A stretch of 64,000 nucleotides of DNA. It comes from Silene latifolia (taxonomy: Eukaryota > Streptophyta > Magnoliopsida > Caryophyllales > Caryophyllaceae). The stretch lies in the NCBI RefSeq assembly GCF_048544455.1, contig NC_133538.1, forward strand, positions 2,678,658 through 2,742,657, read 5' to 3'. Below are positions 35,936 through 48,751 of this stretch, piece after piece. A program made the translations under genes and the position numbers. The notes beneath the pieces are model-generated. The model saw only the letters and a program-made list of their open reading frames with translations. It did not search any database and was not told the origin of the DNA. Every line of letters starts with the position of its first letter. Positions within the stretch are counted from its first letter, which is position 1.

Positions 35936-36142
35936 TACTCCACTTATACTTTCACGCCAATCAAAATACTATCATTAGTAACTCACATTACGATACTACT
36001 TACACATATTACTGAGCTATTCATACATCATTAATTTCACTAGTATTATAGTTATTCACTACCTCGGGCAATCCGAGATGGTAACAGCTTCTTTTATCTA
36101 GGAATGTCTAGTAAAGGCTTTTGGATAAATGGGGGTGTTACA
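35936..36142 (+). repeat. 5' LTR (right end only) of the gypsy element
   Basis: It contains the terminal block CCTCGGGCAATCCGAGATGG and ends GGGGGTGTTACA at 36142, directly before the primer site. The beginning of the LTR (TGTAATACCCCG as at 42919) is missing, replaced by the minus-strand remnant. Confidence 0.75.
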
Positions 36143-36145
36143 AAG

Positions 36146-36157
36146 TGGTATTAGAGC
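36146..36157 (+). other. Primer binding site of the gypsy element
   Basis: TGGTATTAGAGC, one base off the canonical TGGTATCAGAGC (initiator tRNA-Met), three bases after the LTR end. Confidence 0.85.
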
Positions 36158-36884
36158 GAATTTTCCTCAAGCGTAAAACCAATGAACAACAATGAATATA
36201 GGATGTGTCTAATAAAATGAACCCCATGTAGAAACTGTTAGGAGCCCCCTCAGGCTTGGGATGAGTAAGGGGCCCCCTCACACCAAACTTTTGGCCCTTT
36301 CAGTTTTGAACCGGTTACCTTGAGAGAAAATTTAAGAGTGGGGTAATTAAAATGAAATAATATTAATTCTTAAGGCTCAATTGTTTGCCTTAAGATGAAC
36401 ATTGCTAACTTTGCTGCAGGATACGGAGTGAGGCAAGTATTATGTGTTGGTATGAATGGCCTAAGGCCGTGTGATATGGGAGTATATTGGAAGTTGTTTG
36501 CAATTGAGTGATCTTATTAATTGTATGGTGAATTGGATTATCAATCGGTTTATATACGTGAGAATGCAAATGCTAGTAATCTTAATTAAAAGTTGCATAT
36601 GCTTTGATTTTGGTGTTATATGTGTAGTTGAATTAATATATCTAGTGATATGCGGATTTTTCTGACCCTAAACCATGATAGATAGTGATAATTGGTAAAG
36701 TATGTCGTGATTTATAATTTATGAGTGATGTTTGTAATTGTGGGGTTGTGGCTCATGGTGGCCGTGAGCTAATAAGGTCGTGGAGGCCGTGGTAGGGATT
36801 ATCGTCTGTGCTGGCTAGTGGCCCGCCAGCCATATTTCCTAAGAAGAAATTTATGTATTTCATTTTATTTCTTATATCACAATC

Positions 36885-37800
36885 ATGCCTCCAAAGAAAT
36901 ATACACCTACACCTACTCCTATATCTCAAGAGGATATTGATCATCTGATTGCTATGAATGAAGCTTTGATGGCTGCCTTGAAGTTAAAGGGGTCAGCTCA
37001 GGATCCAGCTAAGGTTAGTACTTCTATTGCAAGGCACAACCCGATGAAGTATTATGGATTAGGTGAACCATCATTACTGGGAGATTGGCACAAAGAGTTT
37101 GACAACCTTTTTGAGCTACTAAAGTGTCATGCAGAGCTGGAAGTAAATCAATCTACTTACTATCTGAGAGGAAAAGCTTGTTTCTGGTGGACCCATAACA
37201 AGGAGGCCATAGGAGAAGCTAGTGAAGGGAATGACTCTCCTTATGTGAAGTGGTCAGGATTCAAGAAGGTTATGAGAGTTATATTTGTTCCAGAGCATAT
37301 TAGGATCAAAATGTGGAGACCTATTACAACAGGTTTATGGAGTTATTAGAGTATATGGCTAACTTAAATTTCAGTGAAGAGATGTTGGCACTCAGATTTG
37401 AGAATGGGTTAAACACAACTATCAAGAAGAGGCTGGCAACTGGTCAACCAAGTGGTATGGATGATGTATATCAGAGAGCTAGGCACGCTGAGAGAACTGC
37501 TGATATGCTAAAAGAGGAAAAGAAATAAAAGGGTGAGAAAAGAAAGACTGAGTCTACAAGTGAGAGTGTTGGGAACAAGAAGCAAAATACAAATCAATTC
37601 CGTTCATATTTCTCGAATAATGCCCCGAAAAGAGGGGTGGGCCGTGGGAATTTTGGCCGAACTGGACTGGTGAGTGGTAGAGTAGTTAGTTGTTTCAGGT
37701 GTGGGCAGTTGGGTCATAAAGTTGTTATTGCAGAGTTGTTCTGGGTGGCCACGGAAGGGATATACAAATGTGAACCGGAGTGGAGGATTTAACACTCCTA
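36885..37800 (+). pseudogene. Gypsy gag remnant (retrotransposon Gag and CCHC knuckle)
   Basis: It starts MPPKKYTPTPTPISQ. The retrotrans_gag-type core YYLRGKACFWWTHNKE and the F-V-PEHIRIKMW region are followed by a frame change near 37320; the next frame carries YYNRFMELLEYM and ARHAERTADMLKEEKK and stops at 37526. A CFRCGQLGHK knuckle follows near 37693 before the frame is lost again, so the second half of the CCHC motif is out of frame. In an intact element Gag would form the capsid and bind genomic RNA. Confidence 0.88.
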
Positions 37801-38199
37801 TGCAGAGCTAAAGGAACTATAATCAGAGGTCTGGAGGTCAAAGCTATCAGAGGAGCAACAACAATGATTCTAATCAGAACCGTTACAACAATAATCAAAG
37901 CACGAGAAGTACAACTTTTCAAAAGATAATGAATGAAGGTCAATATAATGGGTCAGCATCAGCGAGTCAGGGAGGAGCTAAGAGTAGTCGGAATTTGTTT
38001 ATGATGGAGAAGGAAGCAGCTATGGGTGATGCTCACATTGTCACGGGTACACTCCTTGTTAATTCTAAACCAACCTTTATTTTGTTCGACTCGAGGGCAA
38101 CCCATTCCTTTATATCAAGTGAACATGCTAGAGCCTTACAATTAGACTTGTTTGACGTTGTTAATGATGTTGTAACTATACCTTTGGGGTAGTCGATAC

Positions 38200-39547
38200 T
38201 GTAATACCCGTCCTTTTAGGGACCCGTTGACTGACGTCGATCGACCTTAGGGCCATGTTGTAGCCTTTGGGAATTCGTACAAGATATATCTGGTGTCAGG
38301 ATAGGCTTTGAGTGAGTGGTACTCGATCTAGTCGAGGCTACTCGATCGAATCGCTTGAGTACTCGATCGAGTAGGGGTCACTCGATCGAGTAAGTTGGTT
38401 ACTCGATCGAGTAAGTTGTTTACTCGATCGAGTAACGTCTTTTCAGCGAGGGTTTATAATCGTGTTTTGATAGAATCGCAAATTATTTCCGCCTCCTTCC
38501 TTCAGACCTAGATGTCGTCTTTCCTCATTTCCTTCACCATAATTCCTCCCTTGGGAGCCTTTGAGGATGCTTGTACCTTGGGGATAGGTTTCTTGAGTCG
38601 GGTAGCGGTCTTGACACCGATATGCTGGGAGTAGGTATGTCATCATCGTCATCTTTGTCGTTGTTGTTTCTTGTAGGGGTGTGGTAATAGTAATAGGTGT
38701 TTGTACTGTTTGTATAGGGGTTTTGCTTGCTTGGTTGATGTCATGTGATTGAACAAGGAATCGCTGCGGTTGGCTAAAGGTAGGTTTGCCTACTCAGTTT
38801 CTGTTGGTTGTCTAGCATGTCAGTTGTTGTGTTGATTGTAGTGTCAGTATGATTCGATTGATTGTGTTGTTGGTTGGTGTTGTGTTATCTCGATTGGCGT
38901 GTTTGTGATCATTGTATAACTGTCTGTGATATTCGGGGCGCGTCCCTGGTTGAGTGGAGTCACTTGCGGGAGTGGCTTCACGCCTTAGTTTCGCCCTCCG
39001 TGGAACCCGCCACGGGAGGGGATGTGCACATTAATGGGACATGGTAATCGCTCGGTATGATGAGCGGGGATTTGATGGGTACGGTTGCGGTCCCCCACTG
39101 GCAGGGCTGGTCCTGTGGACAGTCGGTGACGGTGATTGGCTGGAGTGGTTGTGGCTTGCATGTGTTCTTGGTTGTGTTCGTCGTAGGTTAGTCGTTGATG
39201 TTGTGTCTTGCCTCAGTTACTGACCTTGTGTGGTTGTTTCTTGTTTGCTTCTGTTGTGTCTGCCGTGATCCCTTATGGTGAGCAGTCGGTCTTTCAGGTG
39301 ATGTCTTGGAAGTTGGCTAGAGTCTAGGCAGGGATGGGTCTTTCACAAGTTACGTCAAAAGATAGTTCACCTAAGGATGTCGATTTGTATCTTTGTATCA
39401 GTAGTTTTGGTTTAATCACTTGTAATAATTTATAAATGTTCTTTTATCGACTTTTGATAATTACTTTCCTCGGGCAACCGAGATGGTAATGCCTTTATAT
39501 GCTAGGGAAGGTCTTGTTAAGGCTCCTTGGTATATGGGGGTGTTACA
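38200..39547 (+). mobile_element. Gypsy-type solo LTR inserted in the protease region
   Basis: 1348 bp, starting TGTAATACCCGTCC and ending GGGGGTGTTACA, flanked by the 5-bp duplication GATAC (38195-38199, 39548-39552). The terminal block CCTCGGGCAACCGAGATGG shows it belongs to a related Tekay-like family. No primer site, polypurine tract or coding region is attached, so it is a solo LTR. It carries an array of ACTCGATCGAGTA at 38320-38436. Short open frames inside (38862-39223) are not genes. Confidence 0.95.
38320..38436. repeat. TACTCGATCGAGTA palindrome array in the solo LTR
   Basis: Four perfect and two degenerate copies of ACTCGATCGAGT within 120 bp. The core TCGATCGA is a perfect palindrome. 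The same motif is arrayed in the LTRs and interior of the unrelated pol-less element at 44378-50414. Confidence 0.95.
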
Positions 39548-39788
39548 GATACCGTGTAGTCGAGTTTATAAAGAAGTGCCTATTAAGATTGGGGAGGTTG
39601 TCTTTTATTCTAATTTAATTGAATTTCCTTTGGGAGGTTTTGAGGTGATCTTAGAGATGGATTGGTTGGGAAAATATAAAGCCTTTATTAATTGTCACCA
39701 AAAGAAAGTCACCTTAAGCGGACCGAAGGGAGTAAGGGTGTCTTATAAGGGATTTGTTGTTAAGCCTAAAGTAAAACTTATTCTATAA

Positions 39789-40640
39789 CTACCTTAGAAT
39801 CTTGTTTGAGGAAGGGAGGACAGTTAATTTTGTGTCATGTGAGAGACCTCCGGGAGGAGGCTCCTAGGGCGTGTGAAATTGAGGTAGTGAAGGCCTTTCA
39901 GGATGTGTTTCCGGATGATACTCCTGGGTTGCCACCTCAAAGGGATATAGATTTTGGGATTGAATTAAAACCTGGGACATGACCAATTTCTAAAGCACCT
40001 TACAAGATGGGACCTAAGGAGTTGGAGGAGCTTAGGAAGCAGCTGAAAGAACTTTTAGATAAGGGCTATGTGAGGCCAAGTGTGTCACCTTGGGGAGCAC
40101 CTGTGTTATTTGTCAAGAAGAAGGATAAGAGTATGCGGTTATGTATTGATTACATGGAGCTGAATAATGTAACCATTAAGAATCAGTACCCTTTACCTCG
40201 AATTGATGATTTGTTTGACCAGTTGAGTGGGGCTGGAATATTTTCTAAAATTGATTTGAGGTCGGGATACCACTAGTTGAGAATTAAGAATGAAGATATT
40301 CCTAAGACTGCGTTTAGGACTAGATATGGACATTATGAATTTGTTGTTATGCCATTATGGTTAACTAATGCACCGGCAGTCTTCATGGACATAATGAACC
40401 GTGTGTTTAGTCCCTATTTGGATCAGTTCGTAGTTGTCTTTATCGATGATATCCTAGTGTATTCTAAGGATAAGGAGGAGCATGTGAAGCATTTGAGGAT
40501 TGTATTGTAAACCTTGAGGGAGAATAATCTTTATGCCAAGTTGAGTAAATGTGATTTTTCGTTGGATAGGTGGCGTTTTTGGGTCATGATGTGTCAAAAG
40601 ATGGAGTGGTGGTAGATCCAAGTAAAATTGAAGCAGTTGC
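39789..40640 (+). pseudogene. Gypsy reverse transcriptase remnant
   Basis: Continuous similarity to gypsy reverse transcriptase: [39 protein letters not shown], the [20 protein letters not shown] and DLRSGYH block, then after a stop at 40274-40276 [20 protein letters not shown] and the catalytic [15 protein letters not shown] (40439 onward). A second stop follows at 40508-40510 and the frame changes again near 40570. Both aspartates of the DD box are still present, but the chain is broken. Confidence 0.93.
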
Positions 40641-41100
40641 AAAATAGGAGAGGCCAAAAAACGTTGGAGATATCTGGAGTTTTCTAGGTTTGGCTGGTTA
40701 TTATAGGAGGTTTGTAAAGGACTTCTCAAAAATAGCTAAGTCGTTGACTACTTTAATGAGGAAGGAAAATAGATTCAAGTTGGGTGAGAGTTGTGAGAAG
40801 GCATTCCTAACCTTGAAGGAGCGCCTGACCACAGCTTCTATTCTTGCCTTCCCTGAAGGGAGTATGAATTTCGAACTATACACCGATGCCTCGAAGAATG
40901 GTTTGGGGTGCGTGTTGATGCAGAATAGGAAGGTAATTGCTTATGCCTCGAGACAGTTGAAGCCATATGAGAAGAATTATCCTACTCACGATTTGGTGCT
41001 GGGAGCTGTGGTATTTGCATTAAAATTTAGCCACCATTATCTTTATGGAGCTACTTTTAAGGTATTTTATGATCACAAGACCTGATTGGCGACTACAACA
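40641..41100 (+). pseudogene. Gypsy RNase H remnant
   Basis: [20 protein letters not shown] marks the RT-RNase H connection. [17 protein letters not shown] carries the first catalytic aspartate, followed by [20 protein letters not shown]. The frame ends at a stop at 41083-41085, in the DHKT motif region. In an active element this domain degrades the RNA strand of the hybrid. Confidence 0.92.
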
Positions 41101-42270
41101 TGGAAATAGGTGAATGTAGTGGCAGAAGCACTAAGTAAGAAGTCTGTCCATGCTTTATGCACTGTTATATCAAGGGTGAAGTTGTATGAAGAGGTGAAGA
41201 AAATGGGCATTTGTATGATTCGAAAGGGTGATTCAATTGGGAATTTGACCGTAGAACTCGAGTTATATGCTGAGATCAGAGAGAGGCAAAAAGATGATCC
41301 TAGAATGCTGAAGTGCTGCACGGCAGTGAGCAGTGTCGTGGGCACTGAGGGTGTTTTCAAGTTCGAGATTCATTCTGATGACAGTCTTAGATATGCTGGA
41401 AGATGGTGTGTACCTGATAATGATGAATTTAAAAGAAAGATCCATACTAAAGCTCATTCTACACCTTATTCTGTTCATCCTGGAGGAGACAAATTGTATA
41501 AAGATTTGAAGAAAATTTTTTGGTGGCCAAAGATGAAGAAGGAGGTAGCCGAGTTTGTTGCAAGATACTTAGTATGTCAAAGGGTGAAGGAAGAGCACAA
41601 TAGACCCCAAGGTAAAGTTTAATCTTTAGATGTGATAGAATGGAAGTGGGAGAGCATTTTCATGGATTTTATTGTTGGTTTGACAAGGACTAAAAAAGGG
41701 ACTAATATGGTATGGGTGATTGTGGATAGATTAACTAAGTCAGCATACTTTATTCCAATGAAATATACGTGGAGTAAGGCGGAGTTGGCTAAAGCTTATA
41801 GCAAGTATGTGAAGCTTCATGGTGTGCCTAAAGATATTGTTTCTGATCGTGATTCAAGGTTTATATCTAAGTTCTGGCAGGAGTTGCAATCCTTAATGGT
41901 GACTCAGTTGAAATTGAGTACAGCATTTCAGCCAGCTACGAATGGTCAGACCGAAAGGACTATTCAGACACTGGAGGATATGTTGAGAGCTTGTGTGATG
42001 GAGTTTGGTGGATCATGGTAGGAGTGATTGGATCAGATTGAATTTTCTCATAAAAATAGTTATCATTCTTGCATTGGCATGACCCCTTTTGAGGCGTTGT
42101 ATGGGATGAAGTGCAGGAGTCCAGTTTGTTAGGATGATAAGGCAGATGCAGTTGTGTTGGGACCTGAAATGATTCAGAAAATGGTGGAGCAAGTACAGGT
42201 AATTCGACAAAAGATGAGAGCTGCACAAGATAGACGGAAGAGTTATACAAATTTGAAGAGAAGTAAGATA
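41101..42270 (+). pseudogene. Gypsy integrase remnant
   Basis: The N-terminal HHCC zinc region is HTKAHSTPYSVHPGGDKLYK to LVCQRVK near 41450-41590, with the first Cys-type position altered in ARYLVCQRVK. The core follows after a stop: FMDFIVGLTRTKKGTN, VIVDRLTKSAYFIP, then DIVSDRDSRFISKFWQELQ, and NGQTERTIQTLEDMLR. The catalytic D, D and E positions can be recognised. Stops occur near 41620, 42019 and 42129. Confidence 0.92.
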
Positions 42271-42705
42271 TAGTTTGAGGTGGGAGACAAAGTGTTGCTA
42301 AAAGTATCTCCTATGAAAGGAGTGATGAGGTTTGGGAAGAGAGGAAATATGAGTCAGAAGTTTATTGGACCATATGAGATCTTAGACAAACTTGAAGAGA
42401 TAGCTTATCGATTAGCATTACCTCCAGCTTTGGATAGAGTTCATATTGTGTTTCATGTTTCGCAACTGGGGAAGTATGTGAATGATCCTACTCATGTATT
42501 GGAGCCTGAACATGTGGAGATAGATGAGCGAATGTCCTATGTTGAAATGCTTAAGGAAATATTGGACTAAAAAGTGAGCAAGAGTCGGAATGGAGAGACA
42601 GCATTAGTGAAGGTTTTGTGGACTAATCATAAAGTAGAGGAAGCTACGTGGGAAGCTGAAGCTGCCATGAGGGATAAGTACCCTAATCTTTTTGTTTAAT
42701 TTAGT
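42271..42705 (+). pseudogene. Integrase C-terminus and chromodomain-like tail
   Basis: GDKVLLKVSPMKGVMRFGKR and KFIGPYEILDKL are the GPF/Y-type module, then VHIVFHVSQLGKYVNDPTHV. After a stop at 42568-42570, ALVKVLWTNHKVEEATWEAE and MRDKYPNLFV form the chromodomain-related tail of Tekay/Del elements, a module that directs integration to heterochromatin. Confidence 0.9.
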
Positions 42706-42905
42706 TGGTTACGGGGACGTAACCCTTTTTTTACGGGGATATGATATAACACCTCGCATTTTATTGTATTTTGATAATAAGTTTAATAATTAGAGTGTGT
42801 TTTAACGATTTGATAATGTGTTGTGGTTTGAATTTTATTCGGCTAGTTGGAGATTATTTGGCTTATTTGAGTACTTTGAGTAAATTTTGGGACGAAGTTC
42901 TATTT

Positions 42906-42918
42906 AAGGGAGGAAGAC
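42906..42918 (+). other. Polypurine tract of the gypsy element
   Basis: AAGGGAGGAAGAC immediately before the 3' LTR start TGTAATACCCCG. Confidence 0.88.
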
Positions 42919-43086
42919 TGTAATACCCCGTATTTTTGAGCATTTATAACTGCATATTAATGAATTAATTGTGACGTTTATAATTAATGATAGTGAATAA
43001 GACAGAATGATAGAGTAAAATAATAAATAATGGTTGAGTCGGGAATTAGCTTTGGGTCGTGTATTGGCCGTGTAATAGGGCGTGTG
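42919..43086 (+). repeat. 3' LTR (left end only) of the gypsy element
   Basis: It starts TGTAATACCCCGTATTTTTG and is cut after about 170 bp by the TAC/TAA/CAA array. Nothing resembling the other LTR end follows. Confidence 0.85.
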
Positions 43087-43911
<825 letters not shown>

Positions 43912-44377
43912 TTTAATTTCGCAGTACACATTTTACTCATTTCAGTACATTTTTCACCAAATTTTTCATTTCTCTACCGTTCACTAAAAAAATCAAATCT
44001 TGTTCTCTCAGCAATCTCTCTATTGTTACATACTCCCTCCATCCTAGTGAATTCAAATTATTAAATTATCAATGATTATTTCAATATAGAACATATTACG
44101 TTTACTAATCAATTACCAATAATCAAATCGGCTATTGTTATAGTTTTGTATATCTTTTTAATTAGGGTTTATGTACAAATTTATTCGTTAATTAGTGTGG
44201 GATGTTGGGATGTTAATGTCAGATGTTGTCGGCGAGACATGGCCGGGTAGGCGAGTGTTGGCGGCGCAGTTGGTCGTCCATGGTGGCGGTGGTTAATGAG
44301 TAACAGATCAAGCGTAGTACAAACTGCATAGCTTTGTTGAAGTTTTTTCTTTTTTATTTATTTTTCTTCAGGGTAGT

Positions 44378-45870
44378 TGATACCGTCGTTTATTACCAAA
44401 AATAAATACGTAAAACAACTAACAGAAGCTAGTGGAAGTAGGGTCGATCTCCACAGAGAGGCGGTCACTATCTACTCGTTATTCAGTCTGTCTGCGGTCA
44501 CAAAGTAGGGGGGGTTTGTGTAGTTTAAACTAAACTAAAAATAGAATTAAAAGTAGTGAGAGAGATAAAGATGTGGTCAAATGAGAGAAGAGAGTGCTAG
44601 GATTTTCGGTTCACCATGGTTTCCTAAGAATGCAAAACTAGCGTCAAAGGTCGGCACAAATTCGGTCTGCAGGGTAGTGAAAAGGTCCTTCCGGTCCGCT
44701 ATTCACCCTAAAACATTACTAACTTAGCTTCCGCCCTCATTAGAATGCTCTAATGTTCACTGCAGTTCTTACCCCTTCCAATCTTCCGATCCAGGTCAAG
44801 GTGTACCAAAGTTAACAGCTAAATGTGTCGACTCAAACAGCTAATTACAGTTAATTGCAGTGATCAACAACACAATCCAAATTCAGCCAAACCTAATCAT
44901 CTAATCTCAATACTTCCTAGTCACCATGGCCCCCCTATACCCTAGCACAAGGGATCTAGCTACTCATGATAGTATATAAAGCATTAACGAAGGACAAAGC
45001 AAGAGTAAACATGGTAAAGAGAGATAAGCAAAGGAGAATTGAAATAAATAGAGAAAGTAAAGAGAAATTACAGAGGTTTTGAATCCGGCAAAACAATAGC
45101 AGAGTAACGTCCGAAAAGAATAGAAAAGTGTTTTTGAGATGTGGAAGAGAGATATCAGGAGCAAAGAAGGAGAGGAGAGACTAAACCTAATGACGTCTTT
45201 CCTATTTATAGGAAAGACAAATATTAAACCTAAAACACAAAATTAATACTAAAAAGCCCGCGTCCAACAACTAAATACTCGATCGAACAAATCCAAGCTA
45301 AAACCTCTCGATCGAAGACTTTAGGTACTCGATCGAACACTTATCAAAAAGGCACCATTCGATCGAGTAGAAATAGGACTCGATCGAACAAGATAGTACT
45401 CGATCGAGTACTTTCTAGCGCACAATTCCTGCTTCGCGCACTGAACTTCAAACGGCCGCCATTTATTCGTTACTTGGGCAAACAGAGCGTTTCCGGTGGA
45501 GTTGGAAAGCAAACAGGACAAGCTTTCATCGCCAATTAGAATAACTTGAAAATATATTGCATAACTCGAGATATGGCTCTTCAAAATAGGCACTAGCGAT
45601 ATAAAATTCTTCCTTTGCTCGCCTAGCTATCTTACTTCTTTGCGCATCTGAAAATAGTAGTCTCCAAGCTCCGACTCAACTCATCTCCTAAATGAATGCA
45701 TAGGGACATGTTTTAGGCTTTATTATGCTCATCTCCGATTCATACCTGCAAATAATACAAGAAAAAGCAAAGTAGACAATTCGGGGGACATTTGTAGCTA
45801 AACACTACTAAATATGCATAGAGATGCGTGTAAATATGATACAAAAAGTCTATATAAAATGCACGCATCA
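44378..45870 (-). repeat. 3' LTR of the pol-less element
   Basis: 1493 bp. It contains six TCGATCGA-core motifs at 45276-45413 and the segment ACTTCAAACGGCCGCCATTT shared in diverged form with 35600. Confidence 0.94.
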
Positions 45871-47740
45871 AACTTCCCCAAACCAAATCTTTGCTTGTCC
45901 CCAAGCAAACTATATGCAAAACTATTGGAACATAAAAGAAAACTCAGAGCTAGCTACAAATTGTCCACTTAAACCAATTTAATGCAGCAGACTAACACTA
46001 ATAGCAAAAACTGTCAAATGCAAACGAGTTGTAGGATGTTTATAATAAAGCTGAACCATCGACCATGCAAGACCTTTGATGATGGACTCTCACGGGTCAT
46101 CCTTCTCTCATGAAGCAAAGGGTAAGCAATTAAATGTAAGAGATAAAGAATAAGAAGTCGCTCACCTAGACTACGACCCACATAAACATGCATGCAACTA
46201 ATATGATAGACAATTCTAGCTACCGTACACATACATTCCAACCAAACAAGGTGTGTCATAGCCAAGGGCTTACAAAAGTTATGGGAAAGTGAGGCTATGG
46301 GTAAGAAAAGTAAAAACGAGTATGTAAAATATGGAGGTAAAGCTTCAAGCTAGCACCTAAACAATACCATATAACAACACCCAATTCCTAACCAATTATA
46401 AAATCAAACTCAAGTACCCTTCATATGGCACAAAAACTCACTCAACCAGCACAAGTCCTCAAAAGATATAGTTAAAGTATAGGAGTAAGACCGTCACAAA
46501 CGAATTTTTCTTTTTACACGGTCTGTTTTTCATTTTCTTTTTTCTCCGTTCACGTTTTTTTTTCTTTTTTTTTCTTTCAATTCTTTTTTTATCTCATCCT
46601 CCTTTTCCATAAATTGCCAACTTCTGATAAAACAATACAAACCAAACTTGGCACAATAAACAATAAACAATATACCACAAAACAATCTAAACTAGCTTGA
46701 CAAGGCAGGCTAAATTTGGATGTAGTTAAGGGTCAACAGGCAAATTTGGCTAAATGTGAAGTTTAATGGGTAAAAATGAAAAGAAAAGGGGAATGTAAGC
46801 GCCTCCCTGCATGTGACACCAACCACTAACCCGAATGTATGTAGGCAAAAAGCAATTGAATTTCATATATGTGCAAATTAATGAACATATTATGCAAGGA
46901 GTAACTACTCACAATCCTACATGAAACTGGTCATAAATGACACCAGTTTATTGAGGTTAAAACATAGAATTTATAAGTAGTTTGCCAAAATTATCAGGTA
47001 AGGTCTATTTGTTCAGCTAAATTTTAACATAAACTCGTAGATATGCAGAAGACAAAGCTAAAGATATTAATTTAAGCAAGGCTTATGTAAAATGACTAAA
47101 TGTAGTGCAATTTCATCATTGAAATTCACCGTTCCGACTCAACCTATATGCAAAAGTAAACGTGAATTTTTTTTTGAATTTTTTGAATTTTCTAATTTTT
47201 TTGAGATTTTGATTTTTATAAAAATAAACAAGCAATGCATACAAAAATTAAACGTGATAACAGAAATGCAATAAAAACAATATGCAGACACAGATATGGA
47301 TGCATAACCTCCCCAAATCAAACCGTACAATATCCTCATTGTACTCAAAATAGGGAAAGGAAATGCAAACTAAAAAGGAGATAATGGAGATACTGAAAGC
47401 TCACAAGAATACGCGAAGTAGGGACCTCCCCAAACCAGCCAGCAACATGGGAGGTCGCTAAATAGCCCCAGAACAACGTCATTAGAAGTAAATCAACCAA
47501 ATCTACCCGATGGTACTCGATCGAGAGGAGTTAGTACTCGATCGAGTACAATTGGCTGCCAAAGTGTTCGATCGAAGGAAGTAAACCACTCGATCGAGAA
47601 GACCAATTATTAAACACACAACAAAAACTGAAATGTTCGAAAAAACAACTAAAAAACTTAAACTTCGGGTTGCCTCCCGGACAGCGCTAGTTTCAGATAG
47701 GTCCCAGCTCGACCTTCTTTTCTTTATCCAGCTGCTCCAG
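45871..47740 (-). other. 3' non-coding interior of the pol-less element
   Basis: The minus-sense polypurine tract GGTTTGGGGAAGTT lies at 45871-45884. The rest has T-rich runs near 46500-46590 and 47166-47220 and a second minus-sense GGTTTGGGGAGG tract at 47426-47437, a likely internal polypurine tract like that of the Athila-like element. An array of four TCGATCGA motifs lies at 47516-47605. No frame is supported. Confidence 0.6.
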
Positions 47741-48262
47741 TTAGTCACAATCAAAGCAACTCAAAGCTCTTAGCATGAGATCATAAACTTGCGCATGTGC
47801 TACGCAAGAGCATAAGTAGCACCAAACTAGAAAAGGAGCATATAAGAGCAATCTGAAGAATCGTCTCAGCCTAACAAATTTTCGATGACAAATATGGTGA
47901 AACATTATCAAATTATTTGTCCAACCGGGAGGGGGTAGAGCATTAAAATAAAAAACAGAAATCATATGACATAGTGTACTATAAATACCAACAATAATGA
48001 AATTATCGTTAACTACCTCAGGTCGGTTGCTCCTCACGTCGGAATCATTGACAAAAGAGTATATTACCTCTTCCGTACTAGGAACAATCACTGACTCAGC
48101 TACCTTCTCAATCCCCTCCTTCGTGGGTTCTATCTCGTAAATCGCAGCCTCTAAAGCATCCAGCTCGGCTTTCCAAATGGAGGATTCACCATAACCATTG
48201 TCTTCTTCAAAATCGTCATCCGAAACGAACCTAGATGACATAGAAATACTCTCTGTGGCCAT
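47741..48262 (-). CDS. Acidic gag-like protein, C-terminal part
   Basis: 173 codons from the ATG at 48262. The N-terminus is acidic (SDDDFEEDNGYGE, then LDALEAAIYEIEPTKEGIEK) and the middle hydrophobic or basic. The end, VYDLMLRALSCFD, parallels AFDLLLRALSSMD at the end of the gag-like frame of the element at 18623. It follows the zinc-knuckle frame after 30 bases, so the two may be halves of one broken gene. Function unknown; I infer a structural or packaging role from position and shared motif only. Confidence 0.5.
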   Translation of the reverse strand: MATESISMSSRFVSDDDFEEDNGYGESSIWKAELDALEAAIYEIEPTKEGIEKVAESVIVPSTEEVIYSFVNDSDVRSNRPEVVNDNFIIVGIYSTLCHMISVFYFNALPPPGWTNNLIMFHHICHRKFVRLRRFFRLLLYAPFLVWCYLCSCVAHAQVYDLMLRALSCFDCD

Positions 48263-48355
48263 TATGCTCGATCGAGTAAAGATGGAACTCGATCAAGAGA
48301 TGTTCTCTTGAATTTTACTCGATCGAACAAAGAGATTTGCTCGATCGAACTCATG
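48260..48355. repeat. TCGATCGA motif array at the ORF junction
   Basis: Four copies of the CTCGATCGA(G/A) motif, one degenerate, lie across the junction between the two gag-like frames. This is the same position, between the coding frames, that the GACGAGCGTC array has in the Athila-like element. Confidence 0.85.
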
Positions 48356-48751
48356 TTGCTGTACAGTGCAGAAGTCTTTGTATTGAGCTATTTGAGACTC
48401 AAGTTCCTTGATATGAGCCTCTCTAAATGTATCAATTTCTTGCACTCGAAGTGCAATAGCCTTCACCAAAGACTTCAATTCAGCAATCCCTTCTTTCACT
48501 TTGTCAGGAGGAGGAGCTTGTTGTTGCGGTGGCCAGACGAATGGAAGCTTTTGATAGCCTCGTTGTTGAAACGGATGTGGTGGCACATATGTAAAGGAAT
48601 GACCAGCTTGTCTATGCTGCCTAAATGCATAGACTTCGTCGTTTCTTGTCAAGCAATTAACGACATTGTGCCCAGCAGTACCACATCTCTCACAGTAAAC
48701 CACCTGTTGCGCCATAGGATGGAACATAGGTGGAAGATCAAAGGTACTCAA
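48293..48751 (-). CDS. Gag-like protein with CCHC zinc knuckle and coiled coil
   Basis: 152 codons from the ATG at 48751. Residues ~19-32, CERCGTAGHNVVNC, form a CX2CX4HX4C knuckle that binds RNA in retroelement Gags. A Gln/Pro-rich linker follows (PPHPFQQRGYQKLPFVWPPQ), then a helical stretch with GIAELKSLVKAIALRVQEID and HIKELESQIAQYKDFC. The last block matches ELEIQIAQFKEC in the gag-like frame of the element at 18623. It is the first frame after the 5' LTR in element orientation. It is much shorter than an autonomous Athila Gag and begins close to the knuckle, so the capsid part appears lost. Confidence 0.65.
   Translation of the reverse strand: MSTFDLPPMFHPMAQQVVYCERCGTAGHNVVNCLTRNDEVYAFRQHRQAGHSFTYVPPHPFQQRGYQKLPFVWPPQQQAPPPDKVKEGIAELKSLVKAIALRVQEIDTFREAHIKELESQIAQYKDFCTVQQHEFDRANLFVRSSKIQENIS

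Larger units (their letters stand above)
37929..39788 (+). pseudogene. Gypsy protease region, split by a solo LTR
   Basis: The first part (37929-38199) includes MGDAHIVTGTLLVNSK and the aspartic protease site region LFDSRATHSFIS, where the usual glycine after DS is replaced by arginine. It reaches a stop at 38191-38193, just before the inserted LTR. The frame content resumes after the LTR at 39553 with CSRVYKEVPIKIGEVVFYSN and EMDWLGKYKAFINCHQKKV, the post-protease block of gypsy pol. Both the active-site change and the insertion would abolish function. Confidence 0.88.

Noticed and set aside
38320..38436. Regularly recurring TCGATCGA motif as a CRISPR-like array
   Set aside because: The repeats are 12-14 bp palindromes with irregular short spacers inside a plant LTR, with no cas genes; a eukaryotic context.
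38862..39223. Two ~60-codon frames with many Trp and Cys
   Set aside because: They lie wholly within the solo LTR and have no match or start context.
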